From Agrobacterium larrymoorei (GTDB lineage: Bacteria; Pseudomonadota; Alphaproteobacteria; Rhizobiales; Rhizobiaceae), in assembly GCF_005145045.1 (NCBI RefSeq), contig NZ_CP039691.1, positions 1 through 64,000 on the forward strand: a stretch of 64,000 nt of DNA, read 5' to 3'. Below, piece after piece: positions 25,601-34,954 of the stretch (positions within the stretch are counted from its first letter, which is position 1; each line of letters opens with the position of its first letter). The notes below the pieces were generated by a model. It saw only the letters and a list, made by a program, of their open reading frames with translations. It made no database searches and was not told the origin of the DNA. The translations under genes and the position numbers were made by a program.

Positions 25601-26848
25601 TTACGGATTGAAGCGCTCCGGGCTGTAAGGCTGGATGGGAATGACGGATGTTTCGCCAAGCATGGCTTCCGCAACCACGCGTCCGGTGATTGGCCCAAGG
25701 GTCAAGCCATGGTGAGCGTGGCCGAAAGTGAACCAGAGGTTCCTGTGGCGCGGCGCCTTGCCGATGATCGGCATCATGTCCGGCGTGCAGGGGCGAGAGC
25801 CCATCCATGGTTCCGCATCCAGCCTGCCGCCGAGTGGGAAGACCGTGCGGGCGACCCGCTCTGCCCTGAACAGCTGGACCGGAGATTTCGGCGCATCGCG
25901 ATCGGCAAACTCCGCGCCGGTCGTCAGGCGGATGCCCTTCTTCATCGGCGCGAGGAAATAGCCGCGATCCGCGTCGATAAGCCAGTGGTTGAGTTTCGTG
26001 CCCTCCTGCGGTGCATAATGCATGTGGTAGCCGCGCTTGACGCCCATCAGAAAGCGATAGCCAAGTTTCGTCGTTACCACATCTGCCCAGGGGCCGAGTG
26101 CGATAACTGCGCTTTCCGCCTCTACCGGCCCATCCTGCGTCATTACTTTCCAGCCGGAAGATGTCTGCGACAGCGTCGATGCATCGCCTCTGATAAAGGT
26201 GCCGCCGAGGCTTTCGAACAGACGCAGATAGGCCATGGTCAGCCCGTGCGGATCGAGCACCGACCATGGGTCGTTCCACTTTAGGCCACCGACGAAATCG
26301 TGTGAGATGTGGGGCTCCGCCTCTGCCAGCTGCTGTCTGTCCAACTTCGTGTAGGAGATGCCGTAATCGCGCGCGATACGTTCAGCAAAGGCGAAATCTG
26401 CGTCGCGCCGCGCCTCGGTTCTATAGGCTTCCATCCAGCCATTCTTGACGATGAGATCGCTGGCTTTCGCCTCATTGATCAGAGTGCTGTGTTCGGACAC
26501 GGAATGTTCGATGAGGGGCGCATAGGAGCGTGAAATCGCGGCATGTCGCGAGGGTGTGGAGTGATACCAGTAACGCGCCAGAAAGGGCGCGATTTTCGGC
26601 AATGCGCTCTTGTGGTAATGCGTGTCGATGCGATTGTTCAGCGAATATCGCGCCAGAACGCTGACATCCTGCGGAAATCCATAGGGAACGACGCCCTCAC
26701 GCTGGATGAGACCGGCATTGCCGAAAGAGGTTTCCTCGCCCGGCCCGCGACGATCCAGAAGCACGACCGACTTTCCGCGTCTCGCCAGTTGCAGAGCCAC
26801 CGAGACCCCGATGATCCCGGCACCCAATACGATCACATCCGCTGCCAT
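25601..26848 (-). CDS. FAD-dependent D-amino-acid dehydrogenase-like oxidoreductase
   Basis: A 415-residue DadA/DAO-type flavoprotein. The FAD motif VIVLGAGIIGVSVALQLARRG begins at about residue 5 and ESFGNAG-like ETSFGNAGLIQ follows. The C-terminal FTFGHAHHGLTLGPITGRVVAE segment closes the FAD site. ATG 26848 is supported by GGAAGAAGG upstream; the frame opens at 26896 without a site. It lies 178 bp before puuA on the same strand, so it may share its regulation. D-amino acid deamination is the default call, but other secondary amines (for example a proline derivative) are possible. Confidence 0.78.
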   Translation of the reverse strand: MAADVIVLGAGIIGVSVALQLARRGKSVVLLDRRGPGEETSFGNAGLIQREGVVPYGFPQDVSVLARYSLNNRIDTHYHKSALPKIAPFLARYWYHSTPSRHAAISRSYAPLIEHSVSEHSTLINEAKASDLIVKNGWMEAYRTEARRDADFAFAERIARDYGISYTKLDRQQLAEAEPHISHDFVGGLKWNDPWSVLDPHGLTMAYLRLFESLGGTFIRGDASTLSQTSSGWKVMTQDGPVEAESAVIALGPWADVVTTKLGYRFLMGVKRGYHMHYAPQEGTKLNHWLIDADRGYFLAPMKKGIRLTTGAEFADRDAPKSPVQLFRAERVARTVFPLGGRLDAEPWMGSRPCTPDMMPIIGKAPRHRNLWFTFGHAHHGLTLGPITGRVVAEAMLGETSVIPIQPYSPERFNP

Positions 26849-26944
26849 ATGCCTTCTTCCTTCGCACGTCACGCGACGCTTGAAGAAAGATGGCAATAGG
26901 CCCGAGAGAACGCAACAGCAAAACCGAAAAGTCTCGCGTGAAGA

Positions 26945-28573
26945 CTACTCGCTGACGGCGCCGGTTTTCACCGCCTCGATATTGAAGGCTGCCGCCATCA
27001 GCGCCCTCGTATAATCTTCCTTCGGCGCTTCGAAGATGGTCTTTGCCGGGCCGCTTTCAACGATCTTGCCGTGGCGCATGACGATCACCTCATTGGCGAG
27101 CGCCTTGACCACTTTGAGGTCGTGGCTGATGAAGAGATAGGCCAGATCATGCTTGGCTTGCAGATGCCTCAGGAGGTCTACCACCTGCGCCTGCACGCTC
27201 ATGTCCAGCGCCGAGGTCGGTTCATCCAGCATGACGAAGCGGGGTTTCAGCACCATGGCGCGGGCGATTGCGATGCGCTGCCGCTGACCGCCAGAGAACT
27301 CGTGCGGGTAGCGCCAGCGGGTGGCGGGATCGAGCCCGACTTCCTCCAGCGCCTGCGCAACACGTCTATCGCGTTCATCGAAGGATAGGGATTTTTCGTG
27401 CACCTTAAGACCTTCGGCAATGATTTCACCAACCGACATGCGCGGGCTGAGCGAGCCGTAAGGGTCCTGAAACACCATTTGCAGCCTGTTACGAAGCGGC
27501 ATCATCATCGCATATGAATAGCTATCGATGGATTGGCCTATGAAGCTGATGCGGCCCTTGGACGAGATTAGTCGCGAAAGCGCGAGCCCAAGCGTCGTCT
27601 TGCCGGAACCGGATTCACCCACAACGCCAACCGTCTGCCCGGCGCGGAGCGTGATATCGATGCCATCGACGGCCTTGACGTGATCCACCACCTTGCGCAT
27701 CAGCCCGGCCTTGATCGGGAACCAGACCTTGATCTCGTCTCCCTGCATCACAATGGGCTTCCGATCATCGGCAGCCGGCGGCTCACCCTTCGGTTCTGCG
27801 GCGAGAAGGTGGCGAGTATAGGCGTGTTGCGGGTTGCTGAAGACCTGCTCAACCGTGCCCGTTTCCACGATCTTGCCCTTGGTCATGACGCAGACGCGGT
27901 CTGCAAATTTGCGCACGATGCCGAGATCATGGGTGATGAACAGCATGGACATACGATGCTGGTTCTTCAGCGCGCCGAGAAGCTCGAGGATCTGCGCCTG
28001 AACCGTGACGTCCAGTGCGGTCGTCGGTTCGTCGGCAATCAGAAGCTTAGGGCGGTTGGCGAGCGCCATGGCGATCATCACGCGCTGACGCTGGCCGCCG
28101 GAAAGCTCGTGCGGATAGGCCTTGAGGCGCTTTTCAGGTTCGCGAATGCCGACCTGATTGAGAAGTTCGAGGATGCGCTTGCGAGCCTCGGCACCGGTAA
28201 TCGCCTGATGAAGCTCCAATATCTCACCAATCTGCCGCTCGATGCTATGCAGCGGGTTAAGCGAGGTCATCGGCTCCTGAAAGATCATGGTGATATCGTT
28301 GCCGCGCACGGCGCGAAGCTCGCGCACCGATGCATGCAGCAAGTCCTTGCCTTCAAAGAGTATCTGGCCGGAGGGATGGCTTGCGGCAGGATAAGGCAAG
28401 AGTTTGAGAATGGAGTTGGCCGAGACCGATTTCCCCGAGCCGGACTCCCCCACCAACGCCAGGATTTCACCGGGCATGATGTCGAATGAGACATGGTCGA
28501 CAGCGAGGCTTTCCTTACCGCCCTGATGGAAGGCAACCGATAGATCGCTGACGGAGAGAAGGGGGCCAGTCAT
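26945..28573 (-). CDS. yejF: Peptide ABC transporter, fused double ATP-binding protein (YejF)
   Basis: A 542-residue protein with two complete ABC cassettes, as in YejF. The first has Walker A GESGSGKS near residue 41 and signature [15 protein letters not shown] near 160. The second has Walker A GESGSGKTT near 322 and signature FSGGQRQRIAIARAM near 430, with a linker near 270-290. It powers the YejABE importer for oligopeptides and peptide antibiotics; in Sinorhizobium YejABEF relates to uptake of and tolerance to host NCR peptides. Unusually, it does not follow yejE: its ATG overlaps the stop of a PIN-domain toxin gene by four bases (ATGA). Confidence 0.93.
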   Translation of the reverse strand: MTGPLLSVSDLSVAFHQGGKESLAVDHVSFDIMPGEILALVGESGSGKSVSANSILKLLPYPAASHPSGQILFEGKDLLHASVRELRAVRGNDITMIFQEPMTSLNPLHSIERQIGEILELHQAITGAEARKRILELLNQVGIREPEKRLKAYPHELSGGQRQRVMIAMALANRPKLLIADEPTTALDVTVQAQILELLGALKNQHRMSMLFITHDLGIVRKFADRVCVMTKGKIVETGTVEQVFSNPQHAYTRHLLAAEPKGEPPAADDRKPIVMQGDEIKVWFPIKAGLMRKVVDHVKAVDGIDITLRAGQTVGVVGESGSGKTTLGLALSRLISSKGRISFIGQSIDSYSYAMMMPLRNRLQMVFQDPYGSLSPRMSVGEIIAEGLKVHEKSLSFDERDRRVAQALEEVGLDPATRWRYPHEFSGGQRQRIAIARAMVLKPRFVMLDEPTSALDMSVQAQVVDLLRHLQAKHDLAYLFISHDLKVVKALANEVIVMRHGKIVESGPAKTIFEAPKEDYTRALMAAAFNIEAVKTGAVSE

Positions 28574-29070
28574 GCAGATAGGCTTTCGATAACACGCTTT
28601 AGCGTTTCGGAATCAGGCCGAATAATTTGTAGAGGTCTCGCATGTTTAACGACACCGTATCTTGTGTGGATCAGCGTATATTCTCCGCGAATCCCAAGAT
28701 CGTTGGTGAGAAAATGCGAACAACTTAGTCCTATCGCAGTGGACACGTGAATTGCATCCGGCAACTTTAAGGAGGGATACTGCGCTCGCAAAACCGCAGC
28801 ATAGTGTAAAATCGGCATTTCAACAGGAACGACCTTAAGCCAATCGCTCGACAATATCAGTCTCTGATATTGATCTATTAATTGATCGTTCTGGTCTTTG
28901 TAAGGTTTGACCACGAGCTCGGAAAAGGTCAGCTCGCTCGTTACAAATACAGGCGCTCTAAAGCTATCTACTAGAAAGAGGCTTGGAAGCAGCTCTCTCG
29001 TGGTCTCTTCACCCTCCATTGCCGTAATAAAAATGTTCGTATCGATGTAGACTTTTTCAATGCCGATCAT
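28570..29070 (-). CDS. vapC: PIN-domain ribonuclease toxin, VapC-like
   Basis: A 166-residue PIN-domain protein. The acidic active-site residues are all visible: Asp10 (VYIDTNIF), Glu51 (ELTFSELVV), Asp105 (LKLPDAIHVSTA) and Asp124 (FLTNDLGI). VapC toxins cut RNA when the antitoxin is lost. ATG 29070 shares one base with the antitoxin stop (TGATG), and its stop overlaps yejF (ATGA), so all three are translationally chained. The four acidic residues are intact, so it is probably active. Composition is AT-richer than the flanking transporter genes (23 and 25 G+C of 60 in two sampled lines), suggesting acquisition. Confidence 0.88.
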   Translation of the reverse strand: MIGIEKVYIDTNIFITAMEGEETTRELLPSLFLVDSFRAPVFVTSELTFSELVVKPYKDQNDQLIDQYQRLILSSDWLKVVPVEMPILHYAAVLRAQYPSLKLPDAIHVSTAIGLSCSHFLTNDLGIRGEYTLIHTRYGVVKHARPLQIIRPDSETLKRVIESLSA

Positions 29071-29363
29071 CAATCTTCCCACTCATCGCGAAGTTCGCGA
29101 ATACGGGCGACCGCCTCTTCTACTGGTACACGTCGTATATTGGTTTTTCTGTATTCAGCCATCGCGTCAATGGCTTCTCTCGCGGTCATCGACCTAGGAC
29201 GCGCATCCATCTCCGCGGCAAATCCTGAGAGCGTATCGTCATACAAAGGAGGAATATCCTCGACTTCCACGACAACCCGAACGGTGGCTTGCTCGTCAAG
29301 CCCCTCTCTGAGATCCTGAGGCAATTTGCTTGCAGGATAGTGTTCTCTAACCACCTTGTTCAT
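29070..29363 (-). CDS. Putative antitoxin partner of the PIN toxin
   Basis: A 97-residue acidic protein directly upstream of the toxin, ending in TGATG overlap. It lacks a recognisable AbrB, ribbon-helix-helix, Phd or HTH DNA-binding motif. The N-terminal half (PASKLPQDLREGLDEQATVRVVVEV) looks strand-rich, and the C-terminal half (residues 58-95, with EAVARIRELRDEWED) is helical and charged, as expected for a toxin-binding tail. Antitoxin function rests on position, size and overlap, not on a recognised family. GGATG lies upstream of ATG 29363. A 64-bp spacer separates it from yejE and could hold a promoter. Confidence 0.68.
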   Translation of the reverse strand: MNKVVREHYPASKLPQDLREGLDEQATVRVVVEVEDIPPLYDDTLSGFAAEMDARPRSMTAREAIDAMAEYRKTNIRRVPVEEAVARIRELRDEWED

Positions 29364-29427
29364 GTCTATTCATCCATTGTCAATATTCACGACTTTACTA
29401 CACAACCATTCAAAACACGACACTTCA

Positions 29428-30570
29428 TCACCGGAACGTCTTGCGCGGATCGAATGCATCGCGCACCGCTTCGCCGACGAAAATCAAGAGCGAAAGCATG
29501 ATCGACATGGTGAAGAAAGCTGTCAGCCCCAGCCATGGCGCCTGAAGATTGTTCTTGCCCTGCGCGATCATCTCACCCAGCGATGGTGAGCCCGGTGGCA
29601 TGCCGAAGCCGAGGAAGTCCAGCGAGGTCAGCGTCGTAATCGAGCCCGACAGGATGAAGGGCAGGAAAGTCAGCGTCGCCACCATGGCGTTTGGCAGCAG
29701 ATGCCGGAACATGATCGTGCCGTTGCCGACGCCGAGTGCGCGGGCTGCATTCACATATTCGAAATTTCGCGCCCGCAGGAATTCCGCGCGCACGACGCCT
29801 ACGAAGCCCACCCATGAGAACAGCAGCATGATGCCGAGCAGCACGAAGAAGCCAGGCGGCATGATGGCGGCAATGATCAGCAGGATATAAAGCACCGGCA
29901 TCGACGACCAGATTTCGATGAAACGCTGCATCAAAAGGTCCGTCCAGCCACCGAAATAGCCTTGAACGGCACCGGCGGTGACGCCAACGAGAGCAGAGGC
30001 GACGGTGAGCGCGAGGCCGAACAAAACGGAAATTCGGAAGCCGTAGATGATGCGCGACGCGACATCGCGCGCCTGATTATCCGTGCCCAGCCAGTTGAGA
30101 TTGCCAAGCGTGCAACCGGGGTCGACAGCGCCTTGCGGATAGCCCGAGCAACGCTCCTCGCGGTCCATTAGCCAGAAGGGCGGCGTGGGAGCTGAGTGCG
30201 GAATGTTGGAGTTCACCGTCTGATAGGAATAACGGATTGGCGGCCAGATCATCCAGCCATTTGCGTTGATCTCATCCTGAATGAAAGAGGATTTGTAATC
30301 GGTCTGGGCCAGAAAGCCACCAAACTTTTCTTCCGGGTAATCCACCAAGACAGGCACCAGAAGCTCGCCCTTGTATGAGGCGAGGATCGGCTTGTCGTTT
30401 GCCAGAAACTCTGCTCCGAGGCTGAGGCCGAAGAGCACGAGGAAAAGCCAGAACGACCAGTAGCCACGGCGATTGGCCTTGAAATTCTGCCAGCGACGAA
30501 TGCTCGTCGGCGAAAACCATGGCCGCTTTTGCGGCTGAGCCGCATCGTTAGAAGGTGCGGATACGCTCAT
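29428..30570 (-). CDS. yejE: Peptide ABC transporter permease (YejE)
   Basis: A 380-residue permease with a single N-terminal helix (about 35-55), a large periplasmic region, then five helices carrying the binding-protein-dependent permease EAA loop (NAARALGVGNGTIMFRHLLPNA). YejE-type features are the long insert before NWLGTDNQARDVASRIIYGFR and the ending GEAVRDAFDPRKTFR. The start ATG 30570 shares one base with the yejB stop (TGATG); the GTG three bases earlier is less likely. It is the partner permease of YejB. Confidence 0.93.
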   Translation of the reverse strand: MSVSAPSNDAAQPQKRPWFSPTSIRRWQNFKANRRGYWSFWLFLVLFGLSLGAEFLANDKPILASYKGELLVPVLVDYPEEKFGGFLAQTDYKSSFIQDEINANGWMIWPPIRYSYQTVNSNIPHSAPTPPFWLMDREERCSGYPQGAVDPGCTLGNLNWLGTDNQARDVASRIIYGFRISVLFGLALTVASALVGVTAGAVQGYFGGWTDLLMQRFIEIWSSMPVLYILLIIAAIMPPGFFVLLGIMLLFSWVGFVGVVRAEFLRARNFEYVNAARALGVGNGTIMFRHLLPNAMVATLTFLPFILSGSITTLTSLDFLGFGMPPGSPSLGEMIAQGKNNLQAPWLGLTAFFTMSIMLSLLIFVGEAVRDAFDPRKTFR

Positions 30571-31661
30571 CACACGTCCCTCCGCTCAAAGTCGATGCGC
30601 GGATCGATCCATGTGTAAATCAGGTCGGATATGAGGCTGACGACAAGGCCCATCAGCGAGAAGATGAACAGCGTTCCAAACACGATGGGGTAATCACGAT
30701 TGACGACGGAGAGATAGCCGAGGCGGCCAAGTCCATCGAGCGAGAAGATGTTTTCGATCAGCAGCGATCCCGTGAAGAAGGCGGAGATGAACGCGCCCGG
30801 AAAACCGGCGATCACAATCAGCATCGCATTGCGGAAGACATGGCCGTAAAGCACCTTGCGTTCCGACAGGCCTTTGGCGCGGGCCGTCACCACATATTGC
30901 TTCTTGATCTCATCGATGAAGGAGTTTTTCGTCAGGAGCGTCGTGGTGGCGAATGCTGAGAGAACAAGTGCTGTCAGCGGCAGAGCCAGATGCCAGAAAT
31001 AGTCGATGATCTTCTGCCACCATGTCAGCTCGGCAAAATTATCCGAGGTCAGACCGCGCAGCGGGAACCAGTCCAAGAACGAGCCGCCTGCGAAGAGCAC
31101 GATCAGCAGGATACCGAAAAGGAAGCTTGGCACCGCATAGCCGACAATGATGATGCCGGATGTCCAGACATCGAATTTCGACCCGTCTTCCGTCGCCTTC
31201 TTGATGCCGAGCGGAATGGAGATGGCGTAGGAGATGATGAGAATCCAGAAGCCCAGCGAAATCGACACGGGCATCTTGTCGATGATGAGGTCGATGACCG
31301 AGGAATTGCGGAAGAAGCTGTCGCCGAAATCGAAGCGGATATAATTCCACATCATGTCGAGGAAGCGCGTCAAAGGCGGTTTGTCGAAACCGAACTGCTT
31401 TTCGAGCTTGGCGATGAGTTCCGGATCGAGCCCCTGCGCACCGCGATATTTCGAGCCGCTTTCATCGAGCCCCCCACCGCCCATGAGATCGCCACCACCG
31501 GAGAGACGGTCGGCCGCGCTGTCGCCCGAGCCGGAAAGCTGGGCAACCACCTGCTCCACCGGGCCGCCCGGCGCAAACTGGATGACGAGGAAGGAAATGC
31601 CCATGATGCCGATGATGGTCGGGATCATAAGGGCCAGACGCCGCAGAATATAGGCTCCCAT
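30570..31661 (-). CDS. yejB: Peptide ABC transporter permease (YejB)
   Basis: A 363-residue permease. It begins with a typical DppB/YejB membrane start ([28 protein letters not shown]), has a Gly/Ser-rich periplasmic insert at about 48-80 ([19 protein letters not shown]), then five helices and the EAA-like loop [25 protein letters not shown] 31661 has GAGG seven bases upstream; the frame to 31730 is ignored. It lies 145 bp after yejA and is coupled to yejE. Confidence 0.93.
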   Translation of the reverse strand: MGAYILRRLALMIPTIIGIMGISFLVIQFAPGGPVEQVVAQLSGSGDSAADRLSGGGDLMGGGGLDESGSKYRGAQGLDPELIAKLEKQFGFDKPPLTRFLDMMWNYIRFDFGDSFFRNSSVIDLIIDKMPVSISLGFWILIISYAISIPLGIKKATEDGSKFDVWTSGIIIVGYAVPSFLFGILLIVLFAGGSFLDWFPLRGLTSDNFAELTWWQKIIDYFWHLALPLTALVLSAFATTTLLTKNSFIDEIKKQYVVTARAKGLSERKVLYGHVFRNAMLIVIAGFPGAFISAFFTGSLLIENIFSLDGLGRLGYLSVVNRDYPIVFGTLFIFSLMGLVVSLISDLIYTWIDPRIDFERRDV

Positions 31662-31806
31662 CAGATGCCTCGTTCCGCGCAGCCAAATTCGGCTTTGGTC
31701 CTTAACGTCAAACCGTTTCCTTTCCCGCAAATCGCCGACGCGATCTGTTCGATGATTCGTAATTGCCCATGTGAATCAAGGCTTGGCTTATAAAGCAAGA
31801 CCCGCC

Positions 31807-33651
31807 TCATTTTGCCGCGCTGGCGGACCACCATGCATCGGGGAACGCAACGCCGTAATAGGGCAAGTCTTTCGGCCGAACGATGGTGTTCCAATAGGCT
31901 ATTGCCAATTCTCCGCGATAGAACTGCGGAATGACATAATTGTTTGCTAGCAACACACGATCAAGGGCGCGCGCTGCCGCAACCTGCTCTTCCCGGTTCG
32001 GCGCATAGATCACTTTTCTGACTAGCGCATCAACTGCCGGATTTTTTATGCCTGCCAAATTGCTCGAACCCTGCTTGTCGGCAGCGTTTGATCCCCAGTA
32101 ATCGGCCTGTTCATTTCCGGGATTAGGAAGAGTTGCCCAAAGTTTTATCGTCATATCGAAATCGAAACTGCGTTGACGGTTGGTATATTGCGAAGCGTCG
32201 ACGGTTCGAATGGTAGCATTGACTCCGATCTTTTTCAGATTCTGGACAAAGGGCAAGATGGTGCGTTCCATACCAGTCGAGTCGATCAAAAACTCGATGT
32301 CCAGTTGCTGGCCCGTCTGCACGTTGATCAACTTGTTGCCACGCAATTCATAGCCCGCTTCCTTCATCAACTTGACAGCTTCGCGCAGATTGTCACGAAA
32401 TCTCCCTGGATCACCGGCAACAGGATTTCGATATTCGGTTGTAAACACTTCCGGTGGAACCTGGTCCTTAAGCTCCTGCAGCAACTCCAGCTCCCGTCCT
32501 TCGGGGAGACCGGATGATGCAAGCTCACTGCCCATGAAGAAGCTATTGATCCGTTGAAACTGACCATAAGCGAGCGTTTTGTTGAGATCCTCAAAATCGA
32601 AAGCGAGGTTCAATGCCTTGCGAAGTTTAGGATTTTGGAATTTTTCGCGCCTGAGATTGGGTACGAATGCCTGCATAACGCCAACAGAGCGATAAATGTT
32701 TGGCAGCTCTTCTTTTTTGACACGCCCATCTTTGACGGCTGGAAAATCATAACCAGTTACCCACCGGCTGGAGGATGCCTCTCTTCGGAAGTCTACGGTG
32801 CCGGATTTGAACGCTTGGAACTCTACATCCTGATCTGCAAAAAACGTGTAATTGATCGTTTTGAAATTATGCTGGCCGATATTGACGTTGATATCCTTGC
32901 CCCAATAGTCATCACGCAATTCATATGTAATGGCAGAGCCTGGCGTAACCGACACGATTTTGTATGGACCTGAACCGACGACTGGTTCCAACGTGCCTCG
33001 TGAGATGTCCCGTGGTTTATTGTCAGGCCCGTTCGCCTCCCACCAGTGCTTAGGCAAAATAGGGAGCTGCCCAACGACTTGCGGAAGTTCGCGATTATTC
33101 TTTTCCTCGAAAGTAAACGTTACTTCACGATCCCCAGTCTTTTCGGCCTTTGTGACGTGGGTGAAGGTTATGGACATCGAAGGATTAAGTTCTTTGGCCT
33201 TGTCGAAGCTAAAAACGACATCTTCCGGCGTGACGGGTTGTCCATCCGAAAATTTTGCTTCCTTGCGCAGACGAAATGTCGCTTTGGAAATATCGTCCGG
33301 ATAACTAACAGCCTCGGCCAATAGACCATACGATGCAGAAAGCTCTTCTTCTGCGGATTTCATCAGAGTTTCGAAAACTAAAGTTAGCCCTTGCGCCATT
33401 TCGCCTTTAGCAAGGACAGGATTAAGAGTGTCGAATGTTCCTTCTGCGGACATCCTGAGCGTGCCGCCCTTCGGCGCATTCGGATTGACATAATCAAAGC
33501 GCTCGAAACCGTTGGGATGCTTCAGCTCTCCAACCGTTGCGATGCCGACGCGCCATTGTCCTTCATCCTGCGCGCGGGCGCTGATCGGAGAGACCAGAAG
33601 CGAAGCCGTCATCGCGAGGATAAGACCGGTTTTTGCGCTTGCCAAAGCCAT
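31807..33651 (-). CDS. yejA: Peptide ABC transporter substrate-binding protein (YejA)
   Basis: A 614-residue periplasmic solute-binding protein of family 5, with Sec signal LILAMTASLLVSPISARAQ (cleavage near residue 27) and the SBP_bac_5 signatures FDYVNPNAPKGGTLRMSAEGTFD and ATFRLRKEAKFSDGQPVTPEDVVFSFD. It delivers peptides to YejB/YejE. It is clearly AT-richer than the rest of the operon: three sampled 60-base lines (32641-, 32701-, 32821-) have 28, 27 and 23 G+C, against 37 in a line of mepA (34201-). This may mean the binding-protein gene was replaced or diverged by transfer. First gene of the operon. Confidence 0.93.
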   Translation of the reverse strand: MALASAKTGLILAMTASLLVSPISARAQDEGQWRVGIATVGELKHPNGFERFDYVNPNAPKGGTLRMSAEGTFDTLNPVLAKGEMAQGLTLVFETLMKSAEEELSASYGLLAEAVSYPDDISKATFRLRKEAKFSDGQPVTPEDVVFSFDKAKELNPSMSITFTHVTKAEKTGDREVTFTFEEKNNRELPQVVGQLPILPKHWWEANGPDNKPRDISRGTLEPVVGSGPYKIVSVTPGSAITYELRDDYWGKDINVNIGQHNFKTINYTFFADQDVEFQAFKSGTVDFRREASSSRWVTGYDFPAVKDGRVKKEELPNIYRSVGVMQAFVPNLRREKFQNPKLRKALNLAFDFEDLNKTLAYGQFQRINSFFMGSELASSGLPEGRELELLQELKDQVPPEVFTTEYRNPVAGDPGRFRDNLREAVKLMKEAGYELRGNKLINVQTGQQLDIEFLIDSTGMERTILPFVQNLKKIGVNATIRTVDASQYTNRQRSFDFDMTIKLWATLPNPGNEQADYWGSNAADKQGSSNLAGIKNPAVDALVRKVIYAPNREEQVAAARALDRVLLANNYVIPQFYRGELAIAYWNTIVRPKDLPYYGVAFPDAWWSASAAK

Positions 33652-33819
33652 GGGCTAACATTCCTTTTCTTTATTAGTTGCTGCGCAGCATAAGGCAAAG
33701 ATTGTCAAAAAATAGAGGCTCGGGCTCACAAGCGGTTTATTGCAAACATGCTTTCACCAAAATCCCGTTCCAGCGTAATATGGCTGACAAGAATCAACGG
33801 GATTGCAGGCGGCGGACGT

Positions 33820-34869
33820 ATGAAAAAGCAGACAATGGCGGTGCGGAAGTTCTCGCTCCTGGCACTCTCGGTCATTTCGATGGTGGGTGCCGATCTGGCT
33901 CCTGCACTCGCGGAAGATCTTCCGGCAAAGCAGGTCTTCGGCCATATCGACCTCCCTTCTGCCGGGCCATCGGTCTCCTATGGCTCTTATGCCAAAGGCT
34001 GCCAGTCGGGTGCGGTCGCTCTTCCGACTGAGGGTCAGGGCTTTCAGGCCATGCGGCTTTCCCGCAATCGCCGCTGGGGACAGCCGCAGCTCGTGTCCTT
34101 CATCGAGCGCTTTGCGCAGGATGCCCAGAAGATCGGTTGGCCGGGTCTGTTGATCGGCGATATCTCGCAGCCGCGTGGCGGGCCGATGTTGAACGGTCAC
34201 GCGTCGCACCAGATCGGCCTGGATGTGGATATCTGGTGGCGCAAGATGCCGGACCACATCATGAGCGCGCAGGAACGTGAGGATACGCCCTTCATCTCCA
34301 TGCTCGACAAGAGCAAGTTCCTGACTGTCGATGACCGCAAGTGGTCTGCGCTGAACGCAAAACTGGTGATGATGGCGGCGAGCTATCCGCAGGTCGAACG
34401 CGTCTTCGTCAACCCGGCCATCAAGCAGAAGCTTTGCCAGAGCTGGACGGGCGACCGCACCAATCTTGGCAAAATCCGCCCGATCTATGGACATGATGAA
34501 CACTTCCATGTGCGCCTCGAATGCCCGCCCGGTGCAACGAACTGCAAGCCGCAGGCCGCTGTCGGCGCAGGCGATGGCTGCGACAAGTCGCTGGCATGGT
34601 GGTTCACGAAGGAACCTTGGGCAGCACCGAAAAAAGATCCAAACGCCAAACCACCAAAGCCGCCGCGGCCCATGATGGTGTCCGACCTGCCGAAAGCCTG
34701 CGCGGCTGTCGCTTCAGCGCCCGCTGCCAGAGGTGGTGCTGCGGTTCGCCAGAATGCCTATGTTCCAGCGGCGGTGGAGGCACCGGCGGCTGTCGCCCCG
34801 TCAACATCAGGCGGTCCGATGCCGCCTGCCGATGTTCCGCTGCCTTCTTCCCGCCCATCGCTGAACTGA
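33820..34869 (+). CDS. mepA: Penicillin-insensitive murein endopeptidase
   Basis: Periplasmic LAS-type peptidase that cuts D-Ala-meso-DAP cross-links in peptidoglycan. The 349-residue protein has a signal peptide (LLALSVISMVGADLAPALA), the substrate region RNRRWGQPQLVSFIE, and the zinc motif HASHQIGLDVDIWW (His and Asp ligands, about 127-140), with the third ligand in HDEHFHVRLEC near 225-236. The C-terminal 80 residues are Pro/Ala-rich and low-complexity, longer than E. coli MepA. ATG 33820 was chosen to start the signal; the upstream frame to 33748 adds no motif. Confidence 0.93.
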   Translation: MKKQTMAVRKFSLLALSVISMVGADLAPALAEDLPAKQVFGHIDLPSAGPSVSYGSYAKGCQSGAVALPTEGQGFQAMRLSRNRRWGQPQLVSFIERFAQDAQKIGWPGLLIGDISQPRGGPMLNGHASHQIGLDVDIWWRKMPDHIMSAQEREDTPFISMLDKSKFLTVDDRKWSALNAKLVMMAASYPQVERVFVNPAIKQKLCQSWTGDRTNLGKIRPIYGHDEHFHVRLECPPGATNCKPQAAVGAGDGCDKSLAWWFTKEPWAAPKKDPNAKPPKPPRPMMVSDLPKACAAVASAPAARGGAAVRQNAYVPAAVEAPAAVAPSTSGGPMPPADVPLPSSRPSLN

Positions 34870-34878
34870 TGTCGATCA

Positions 34879-34900
34879 GGCCCGCTTTTCAAAGCGGGCT
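34879..34900 (+). terminator. Weak terminator-like hairpin after mepA
   Basis: GCCCGCTTT and AAAGCGGGC (34880-34899) form a strong stem, but only a short TTAG follows, so termination may be partial. Confidence 0.55.
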
Positions 34901-34954
34901 TAGTTGCTGTAGAAGGCTTCAAATCGATTTAAACTGGCTGGGTTGGGCATATCA

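Noticed and set aside
32190-32215. GGTTCGAAT, resembling a tRNA T-arm
   Set aside because: It lies within yejA and no acceptor or anticodon stem fits around it.
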